Below, piece by piece: positions 14,008 through 20,082 of a DNA stretch of 22,744 nt. The translations under genes were made by a program, and so were the position numbers. The stretch is taken from positions 1-22,744 of the forward strand of contig CACXHG010000180.1 of the NCBI GenBank assembly GCA_902767355.1. Reading direction: 5' to 3'. Position 1 is the first letter of the stretch. The number at the start of each line of letters is the position of its first letter. Source of the DNA: an uncultured Bacteroidia bacterium. Lineage in GTDB: Bacteria; Bacteroidota; Bacteroidia; Bacteroidales; UBA932. The notes under the pieces were generated by a model, which was not told the DNA's origin, did not search any database, and saw only the letters and a list, made by a program, of their open reading frames with translations.

Positions 14008-15320
14008 GCAGTCGGATGATCTTCGTGGAATAGCTTGAGCCTGCGCGCCAGCTCGGGTATGTCTGCCTTTGCTATGAGCGAGGTGCAAGCGCGTATGCCC
14101 TGGCGGGTGCTGCCGCAGGTGTCCAGGCTTATGGCGGAAATGCCGTAGTAGAGCATCTCTTCCAGAAGGGAGGCCCCGGTCATGCCGGGATAGCCATAGG
14201 TAAAGTAGAAACCGTCGGCCACGTCTTCGTCCAGATCCTTGTCGTAGGTAATCTCAAAGCCTGCGGCCAGGAAGGCGTCTTTCATGGCGCGGGCCTTGCG
14301 TCCATACTCCATGACCTCCTCGCGGAAGTCGTATTCGCCGTCGTTGGCCGCCTTGAATATGGCGGCGAGGGCATACTGGGCAGAGTGGGACGTGCCGCTC
14401 GAGAGTGGGTGCAGCGCACCATAGACCACGGCGTTGCGGAACACCTCAGAAGAGTAGAAGCGCCTCAGGTCGGGATATCTGCGCTTTGCCAGATGGTCGC
14501 TTATGGCCAGGATGGCTATGCGCTCGCCGGCGTAGCTAAAGGCTTTGGAGCTGGATATCAGCAGGATATAATCGTCGGCATACTTACCCACAGAAGGCTG
14601 GTAAGGCGGCTGGCCGGGGTGACTGTAGTCCTTGCGGAAGTCCATCCCGAAATATGCCAGGTCTTCTATCACGATCACGTCGTATTTCTTCGCCACTTCT
14701 GCGATTATGCGCAGTTCCTCATCGTTCAGGCAGACCCACGAAGGGTTGTTGGGATTGGAATAGAGCACGCTGTGGATGCGGCCCTTGGAGAATATTTCTT
14801 CCAGTTTGCCGCGCAGCTTTTCGCCCCTGTAGTCGTAGATGTCGAACGACTCCACTGGGATGCCCAGCACCTTGTTCTGGAACTTGTGCACCGGGAAGCA
14901 GGGGTCTATGAAGAGCGTAGTGGTGCGGGCCGCGTTTGTGCGGCTGCATATCATAAACGAAGAGAAGGCCGCCTGCATGGAGCCCACCGTGGCCAGGCAG
15001 TTCTCTGCCGACAGGTCGATGTCTATGAAATTCTTTATGAAGCGCGACGCTTCACGGCGCAGTGCCGGGATGCCGTCTATGTCGGGATACTGCGCGGGCA
15101 CACCTGCCCGAAGGGCTTCTATCTGGGCGTCTATGCCGACTTTTGCCGCCGGCAGACCCGGGTTGCCCATCTCCATATGGATAAAGTGCACGCCGCTGGC
15201 GCTCTCCAGAGTGTCGGCCAGTTTCTTGATTTCGCGGATGGTCGCCTTGCCAACCCTCGGCAGTCCGCTGTCGGCAAAGATGCGCTTTACCAGGGACTCC
15301 TCCAGCAGATTGTTTTTCAT
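14004..15320 (-). CDS. PLP-dependent aminotransferase, class I/II
   Basis: This is a 438-residue fold-type I aminotransferase. The PLP Schiff-base lysine is K259 in ISSSKAFSYAGERI, the pyridine-nitrogen aspartate is D220 in EDLAYFG, and the cofactor-binding asparagine lies in SNPNNPSW (188-195). The N-terminal ADSGLPRVGKATIREI and HMEMGNPGLP resemble a Bacteroidota subgroup of pyridoxal-phosphate aminotransferases without assigned substrate. The gene is 5 bp after the second aminotransferase gene and last in the dacB operon. Substrate specificity cannot be read from sequence; aspartate or aromatic amino acids are generic possibilities. Confidence 0.88.
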   Translation of the reverse strand: MKNNLLEESLVKRIFADSGLPRVGKATIREIKKLADTLESASGVHFIHMEMGNPGLPAAKVGIDAQIEALRAGVPAQYPDIDGIPALRREASRFIKNFIDIDLSAENCLATVGSMQAAFSSFMICSRTNAARTTTLFIDPCFPVHKFQNKVLGIPVESFDIYDYRGEKLRGKLEEIFSKGRIHSVLYSNPNNPSWVCLNDEELRIIAEVAKKYDVIVIEDLAYFGMDFRKDYSHPGQPPYQPSVGKYADDYILLISSSKAFSYAGERIAILAISDHLAKRRYPDLRRFYSSEVFRNAVVYGALHPLSSGTSHSAQYALAAIFKAANDGEYDFREEVMEYGRKARAMKDAFLAAGFEITYDKDLDEDVADGFYFTYGYPGMTGASLLEEMLYYGISAISLDTCGSTRQGIRACTSLIAKADIPELARRLKLFHEDHPTA

Positions 15321-15325
15321 TTTAT

Positions 15326-16525
15326 TTAAATTGTGCGGCCGGGGTATTCTTTGAGGGCCTTTTCGAGGCAGACAAGCGCTGCGCGAAGATCCTCTTCTTT
15401 GAGCACATAGGCAAAGCGGGCCTGGTTCAGGCCGAGGCCTTTGGTCACATAGAAGCCCGCCATGGGGGCGAACATCACCGTCTGGCCTTCGTAGTTGAAT
15501 TCTTCCAGCAGCCAGCGGCAGAACTTCTCCGCATCATCTACCGGCAGCTGCACGGCCGCATAGAAGGCGCCCAGGGGCATGGGGCACACCACGCCGGGTA
15601 TCTTGTTCAAGCCCTCCACAAGTATCTGGCGGCGCTTGAGGTATTCTTTCTTGACCTCGTCGAAATATTCCTGGGGAGTCTGCAGGGCAGCCAGGGCGGC
15701 AATCTGGCCCCATTTGGAGCAGCACAGGCGTGCCTGGGCATATTTGAGCACCAGCGGCATGAACTCCTTGTTGCGGGACACTATGAAGCCCACGCGGGCG
15801 CCGCACATGCTGTATCGCTTGGAAACGGAGTCTACGAGGATGATGTTGTCTTCCATGTCCGGCACCTGCATGAACGAGAAGTGCGGCTTGTCGGTGTAGC
15901 AGAACTCGCGGTAAACCTCGTCGGCAATGATAAACAGGCCGTGCTTCTTGGCTATGCTGCAGAGCTGGCGCACATCCTCTTCGCTGTAGAGCTTGCCGGT
16001 AGGGTTGGCCGGGTTGCAGATCAGGATGGCCTTGGTCCTGGGCGTGATGACTTTCTCCACCTCGCCCATCGGCGGCAGTGCAAAGCCGTCTTCTATGCTG
16101 GTGGTGATGGGCACCAGTTTGGCGTCGAACATTATGGAGAAGGTGTTGTAGTTTGTGTAGAAAGGCTCGAACACTATTATCTCGTCGGCAGGGTCGCAGA
16201 TGGCCTCAATGGCAATCTGAAGGGCCTCGCTGCCGCCGTGGGTCACGATTATATCCTTGGTTTCCACGTCAATGCCCAGACCCTTGTAATATCCGACCAT
16301 ACCCTCGCGCAGGGGCAGATCGCCCAGCGAGTTGGGATAGGATATTATAGAAAGCTTGTTCTGTCTTACTGCATCCAGGGCCACCTTGGGGGAATCCAGG
16401 TCTGGCTGGCCCATATTGAGCCTGTAAATCTTGATTCCTTTCTTGGCGGTTTCGTCTGACAGGGGAATAAGTTTTCTGATAGGGGAATAGGGCATTGCAA
16501 GCGCCTTCTTTGAAAATGTCAGCAT
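15326..16525 (-). CDS. PLP-dependent aminotransferase, aspartate-aminotransferase-like
   Basis: This is a 399-residue class I aminotransferase. Visible are NMGQPDLDSP (37-46), the NPANPTGKLY cofactor loop (171-180), ADEVY with the PLP-contacting D202 and Y205, and the Schiff-base lysine K236 in DSVSKRYSMCGARVG. An arginine near the C-terminus (NQARFAY) fits the alpha-carboxylate-binding residue. The closest type is the class Ib aspartate or aromatic aminotransferase; the substrate is not determined. It lies 12 bp after the PBP4 gene and 5 bp before the second aminotransferase, so all three probably share one transcript. Confidence 0.9.
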   Translation of the reverse strand: MLTFSKKALAMPYSPIRKLIPLSDETAKKGIKIYRLNMGQPDLDSPKVALDAVRQNKLSIISYPNSLGDLPLREGMVGYYKGLGIDVETKDIIVTHGGSEALQIAIEAICDPADEIIVFEPFYTNYNTFSIMFDAKLVPITTSIEDGFALPPMGEVEKVITPRTKAILICNPANPTGKLYSEEDVRQLCSIAKKHGLFIIADEVYREFCYTDKPHFSFMQVPDMEDNIILVDSVSKRYSMCGARVGFIVSRNKEFMPLVLKYAQARLCCSKWGQIAALAALQTPQEYFDEVKKEYLKRRQILVEGLNKIPGVVCPMPLGAFYAAVQLPVDDAEKFCRWLLEEFNYEGQTVMFAPMAGFYVTKGLGLNQARFAYVLKEEDLRAALVCLEKALKEYPGRTI

Positions 16526-16537
16526 AGCTATTTGGTT

Positions 16538-17995
16538 TTATTGTCTTTCGTATAGTGCCAGTTGTTTCAAAAAGCCTTCTATCTTGGGCTGTATGGCCCT
16601 GGTGGGGCAGTCATAATTGTTTACCATTATGGCAAAGCTCAGCATCTCGCCGCCGGAGGTCTCTACGTAGCCCGCATAGCAGCGCACCCCGGTCATCGAA
16701 CCGCTCTTGCAGTGGATGCGGCCCCGGAGCTGCTGCGGCTCTCTGGAAAGGACATATTTGAGCGTGCCCTCACCTCCGGGCGTGGGGAAAGCCTCCAAGT
16801 ACGGAGCAAATATATTGCTCTTTTGCATTATTCGGTAAAAATTGCAGAAAAATCGGGGCGAAACGAAGTTCTGCCGGCTCAGGCCGCTGCCGTCGTCCTG
16901 CCTCAGGCCGGTGGTCCGACAGCCAGCCGCCGCTATATATTCCTCTACCGCAGAGGCCGTTTTGCTGTAGTTTGACTGCCCGGTCAGCTGGCGGCCAAGG
17001 GTCAGGAAAAGGGCTTCCGCAAAAAAATTGTTGCTCTTTTTGAGCATCTCGCCGCATATCGTCCGAAGCGAAGGGGAATAGCTTATCAACACCGTCTGCG
17101 CGCTGTCCGGAGCGCTGCCCGCGGCGGCCCCCGACGAGGATACTCCTCCCGAAGCCAGATAACTGGCGAAGGCTTCTGCACAGGTCAGGGCGGCAAACCT
17201 GTTGGACACGGCTATGGTGTCCACCCTGCGGTCCAGGGCATAGGTCCCGGTAAAGCGCCCCACCGGCGACAGGTCGCTGGCATAGTAGTTAAGCTTGTTG
17301 CCGCTTCTCTCCGGGCCCGTTACGGCATCCTGACGTAGGTCCATCCGCGAATAGACAGACTCCACCGGCGTAATTGCCAGAGGATTGCCTTCCGCCAAGC
17401 CGGGTTCGACCCGGTAAAACGACAGGTTTTCGCAGTAGGACAGGCCGCTGGGGCTGCTACCATAATCGGCCCCATAGTCTATCCAGCACCAGTTGTCGTG
17501 GACGGTTTCGTCGCCGAAAAAGCCGTCGTCGGCAATCACCCGGCCGTCTATCGCCGTGATTCCAACGCCGCGCAGGGCATCGGCCCATTTGGCAAACACC
17601 AGATTTATATCCTCGGCTATCTCGCTTTTGGAGCCCAGTGTGGGATCGCCGCCCCCTATTATATAGAGGTCGCCGTGCAGAATGCCGTCTTCGTCTGTGC
17701 TGCCGGCCGTGGCAAGCCTGGTTTCAAAGCGGAAGTCCGGCCCGAGCGCATCCAGTGCCACCCCGGCGGTGATGGTCTTCATGGTAGAAGCCGTCACCAG
17801 CGGCTGGTCCGGGTTCCACTGCGCCAGGGTCCTGCCTCGGCTGTCCACCGCCAGCAGCGACACGGCCGCATTCTGCAGCAGGGTGTCGGTCTTTAGCGAA
17901 GCATCCACATAGCGCTGGACGTTGTTCTGCGCGAACACCGCCGCCGGCGCAATCAGCACCACCGCAAAGACCAGACAGAAAAGCTTCTTTACCAT
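16538..17995 (-). CDS. dacB: D-alanyl-D-alanine carboxypeptidase / endopeptidase (PBP4 type)
   Basis: This is a 485-residue class C low-molecular-weight penicillin-binding protein that trims or opens peptidoglycan peptides in the periplasm. A signal peptide precedes AQNN (cleavage near residue 22). All three active-site motifs are present: STMK with nucleophile S70 and K73, SNN at 321-323, and KSG at 430-432. The large insertion between the first and second motifs is characteristic of the PBP4/DacB family. The gene has its own TATCTTTG promoter box and heads an operon with two aminotransferase genes. Confidence 0.94.
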   Translation of the reverse strand: MVKKLFCLVFAVVLIAPAAVFAQNNVQRYVDASLKTDTLLQNAAVSLLAVDSRGRTLAQWNPDQPLVTASTMKTITAGVALDALGPDFRFETRLATAGSTDEDGILHGDLYIIGGGDPTLGSKSEIAEDINLVFAKWADALRGVGITAIDGRVIADDGFFGDETVHDNWCWIDYGADYGSSPSGLSYCENLSFYRVEPGLAEGNPLAITPVESVYSRMDLRQDAVTGPERSGNKLNYYASDLSPVGRFTGTYALDRRVDTIAVSNRFAALTCAEAFASYLASGGVSSSGAAAGSAPDSAQTVLISYSPSLRTICGEMLKKSNNFFAEALFLTLGRQLTGQSNYSKTASAVEEYIAAAGCRTTGLRQDDGSGLSRQNFVSPRFFCNFYRIMQKSNIFAPYLEAFPTPGGEGTLKYVLSREPQQLRGRIHCKSGSMTGVRCYAGYVETSGGEMLSFAIMVNNYDCPTRAIQPKIEGFLKQLALYERQ

Positions 17996-18017
17996 CGCCG
18001 GAGAAGGGTTTATGCCA

Positions 18018-18025
18018 CAAAGATA
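18018..18025 (-). promoter_or_regulatory. -7 promoter box for dacB operon
   Basis: TATCTTTG on the minus strand is 22 bp before the dacB ATG. No clear -33 TTTG was found. The same octamer precedes rplS, nusB and purD. Confidence 0.65.
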
Positions 18026-18050
18026 AAGTTTTTTGGAGGAAACTATTTCT

Positions 18051-18058
18051 TATATTTG
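18051..18058 (+). promoter_or_regulatory. Possible plus-strand promoter box
   Basis: TATATTTG matches TAnnTTTG and points into the region without an intact gene. The -33 match is poor (a TTTG lies 15 bp upstream). If active it would transcribe the inverted-repeat region at 18.06-18.26 kb. Confidence 0.35.
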
Positions 18059-18258
18059 CACATCTCTTGAACGGGATATACGGCTGGTTGCGGAAAAAAG
18101 CGTAACTACCCTGCACCAGGGGGCCCATAATTAGGATGGTGTCTTTTCTGACACTGCCGCCAAAGCCGATCCCGGATCTTGTAATGGGAAATATGGTTGC
18201 AACAATCTGCGCAAACACTGCGCGGAGCGGTTGAACACACCTTAAAGCATTACAAGAT
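18059..18258. other. Non-coding region with strong inverted repeats
   Basis: No supported gene is seen in these 200 bp. There is an 11-bp perfect inverted repeat, ATCTTGTAATG (18176-18186) and CATTACAAGAT (18248-18258), enclosing 61 bp that contain a GCGC/GCGC hairpin. Upstream are hairpins CCCTG-CAC-CAGGG and GTGTC-TTTTCT-GACAC. The minus strand is open across part of it but has no family resemblance I can name. It could be a structured RNA, the 5' region of the neighbouring gene fossil, or a remnant of an insertion; the evidence does not choose between these. Confidence 0.5.
18176..18258. repeat. 11-bp perfect inverted repeat with 61-bp loop
   Basis: The arms are 18176-18186 and 18248-18258 and match at all 11 positions. 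The right arm ends directly before the ATG (18259) at which the RhuM fossil appears to begin. Confidence 0.75.
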
Positions 18259-18470
18259 ATGGAAAACACTATTTCACAAAACCGCCCCCGAAAAAGACCA
18301 ATCCGTTATTGCAAGACACATTAAGAATGCCTTTAACGAAGGAGAACTTGAAGAAAGTAATATGCACTTTTTTGCATAATACCCTCTCAAAGTATAGGCC
18401 GACAACACTCTATGACCTCGATGTTATCATCAGCGTAGGATATCGGGTGCATAGTCCACGCGGTATTCAA
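18259..18470 (+). pseudogene. RhuM-family gene fragment (frameshifted)
   Basis: Translation gives KDQSVIARHIKNAFNEGELE in one frame and, after a run of six Ts (18368-18373), LDVIISVGYRVHSPRGIQ in another. The latter is the signature of the RhuM family (Pfam virulence RhuM), proteins of unknown molecular role often linked to restriction or mobile loci. Dropping one T would restore a continuous NMHFLHNTLSKYRP reading. The start ATG at 18259 (MENTIS) is in a third frame, and some 35 residues normally lying between it and KDQSV are missing, so a deletion is also present. Everything after GIQ in the family (FRxWAT and beyond) is lost at the junction with the exonuclease fragment. Confidence 0.75.
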
Positions 18471-18815
18471 TGCCAACAGGTCCACGGCCTCTGCCCGGAG
18501 GATACCGAGGATGCTCCGGTTTTCCCTTTCGTTTGGGAAAAGATCGAACCGCTGATTGAAGGCCTGCCTTTGGTGGCACACAACTCCCGCTTTGACGAAG
18601 GGTGCCTCAAGTCGGTTTTCCGTGTATATCGGATGGATTATCCGGATTACGTATTCTTAGATACGCTGACCGCTTCCCGCAGGCATTTCGGCCAGTGTCT
18701 TCTCAATCACCAGCTCCATACGGTGGCAGAAGCCTGCGGCTTCGACCTGAGGCATCATCACCACGCCCTGGCCGACGCCGAGGCTTGCGCGCACATCGCG
18801 TTGCAATTACTATAG
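18471..18815 (+). pseudogene. DnaQ-like 3'-5' exonuclease fragment lacking ExoI
   Basis: The 114-codon segment matches the C-terminal two thirds of a DEDDh exonuclease of the DnaQ / polymerase III epsilon type. Present are VHGLCPEDTEDAPVF, the ExoII motif in VAHNSRFDEG and the ExoIII motif in HHHALADAEACA. The N-terminal strand with the DxET metal ligands (ExoI) is absent and is replaced in frame by the RhuM fragment, so the protein cannot be a normal nuclease. An open frame runs from about 18309 across the junction to the stop at 18815, so a chimeric product is conceivable, but loss of both N-termini argues for a gene remnant. Confidence 0.8.
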
Positions 18816-18843
18816 GGCATGATAATCTGTCGTTCCAGGAGAG

Positions 18844-18851
18844 TATATTTG
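18844..18851 (+). promoter_or_regulatory. -7 promoter box for the TIM-barrel lipoprotein gene
   Basis: TATATTTG matches TAnnTTTG and lies 41 bp before the ATG at 18893. A -33 TTTG is not evident at the expected distance. Confidence 0.5.
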
Positions 18852-18892
18852 GAGAATAACAGACTCTTTATGATGTCAATTACACTATTCTT

Positions 18893-20080
18893 ATGAAGAA
18901 GCTTATCCTATTATTATGTTGTTGCCTTGCCGCTGCTTGCTCCCCAAACAAACAAGAAAAAGCCGTTCCTCATATACCCATTCTGGGATGGTATAGTATT
19001 CCTCCCGGCGAACACGCTACCCTTGAACATTATCGCGAGATGCGTGAGGCAGGATTCGACTTTTCTTTCGCACATATTTATAGCTACGAGGATGCCATAC
19101 AGGCACTTGATCTTTGTGCCCAAGTGGGTATGAAATCAATTTTCATGTGCCCCGAGTTGAAGACAGCACCTGAAGAGACAGTCGAAAAAGTAATGAATCA
19201 TCCGGGATTGGGCGGCTATTTTCTCTGTGACGAGCCCGGCAACGATTCGCTGGATGCTATTGGCGAATGGGCTAGCCGCATCTATAGTGTTGATAGCATA
19301 CATCCTTGTTATTTGAACTTATTGCCCGTACATGCTTTCGGGCATGACGCATATGTAGAGCACTTAGAGCTGTTTAATAAGAAAGTGAATCTTCCGCAAT
19401 TATCCTTCGACTATTACCCGGTTCACATTGGCCCCGATCATTGTTTACTCAGTCCTTCTTGGTATGACAATTTGGAACTAATCAGTGCCGAATGCAGACG
19501 TACAGGTAAGCCCTTCTGGGCGTTTGCCTTAGCCACTGCCCATGGTCCTTACCCTATCCCCACTATCGACCATTTGCGATTGCAGATGTACAGCAACTTG
19601 GCATATGGTGCACAACTGCTTCAATACTTCACCTATTGGAATCCAGGTACTGAGCAATGGGATTTTCATCAGGCGCCCATCACAATCGACGGCCATCGTT
19701 CCCCTGTTTATGAACTGGTACGTCAGATCAACGAAGAGATTCAGAAGCGTGCCTTCGTATGGGATGGTTGCACCGTAAAGCGAGTCAGTCACATAGCCGA
19801 AACCGTCCCCGTTGGCACCCACCCCTTAACGCAACTCCCTTCACATTTTACCAAGATACAAAGCGAGAAAGGATGCGGATTGGTCTCTGAAATCAAAAAC
19901 GGGAATCGTCACTTTGTAATGTTTGTCAACACCAGTCCTGCAGAAGAGTGGCGCGTGCAAATCCAAACCGACGACTGTGTGCAATTGGTGCGGCTTGACG
20001 GCACAAGCGTTCCTGCCCAAGCCTATGACCAGTTGTTTATTCTCACTCCCGGCAACTGCGATATCTTTGAAGTGAAATAA
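18893..20080 (+). CDS. Lipoprotein with glycoside-hydrolase-like TIM barrel
   Basis: This is a 395-residue lipoprotein with a signal ending in LAAAC, acylated cysteine at residue 16. The mature protein starts with IPILGWYSIPPGEHATLEHY and alternates helices and strands in a TIM-barrel pattern: AGFDFSFAH, MKSIFMCPE, GLGGYFLCDEPG, LPQLSFDYYPV, KPFWAFAL, GAQLLQYFTYWNPG. Acidic residues at strand ends (CPE, CDEP) are where barrel glycosidases place catalytic acids. The last 70 residues look like a small beta-sandwich. I cannot assign a CAZy family. Codon and base use are less GC-rich than in the housekeeping block. The next gene follows by 2 bp, so the two are an operon. Surface exposure is plausible, but no acidic lipoprotein export signal follows the cysteine. 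Confidence 0.75.
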   Translation: MKKLILLLCCCLAAACSPNKQEKAVPHIPILGWYSIPPGEHATLEHYREMREAGFDFSFAHIYSYEDAIQALDLCAQVGMKSIFMCPELKTAPEETVEKVMNHPGLGGYFLCDEPGNDSLDAIGEWASRIYSVDSIHPCYLNLLPVHAFGHDAYVEHLELFNKKVNLPQLSFDYYPVHIGPDHCLLSPSWYDNLELISAECRRTGKPFWAFALATAHGPYPIPTIDHLRLQMYSNLAYGAQLLQYFTYWNPGTEQWDFHQAPITIDGHRSPVYELVRQINEEIQKRAFVWDGCTVKRVSHIAETVPVGTHPLTQLPSHFTKIQSEKGCGLVSEIKNGNRHFVMFVNTSPAEEWRVQIQTDDCVQLVRLDGTSVPAQAYDQLFILTPGNCDIFEVK

Positions 20081-20082
20081 CT

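Noticed and set aside
18176..18258. Integron attC-like site
   Set aside because: There is a long inverted repeat, but the arms lack the RYYYAAC and GTTRRRY boxes, and no integrase or cassette array is visible.
18059..18258. 6S RNA, tmRNA or RNase P RNA
   Set aside because: No conserved tmRNA or RNase P core sequences are present, and the paired segments do not close into the long 6S-type hairpin. Left as unassigned.
18197..18379. 60-codon ORF upstream of the exonuclease fragment
   Set aside because: Only its second half has meaning, as the first part of the frameshifted RhuM fossil; the N-terminal half is non-coding.
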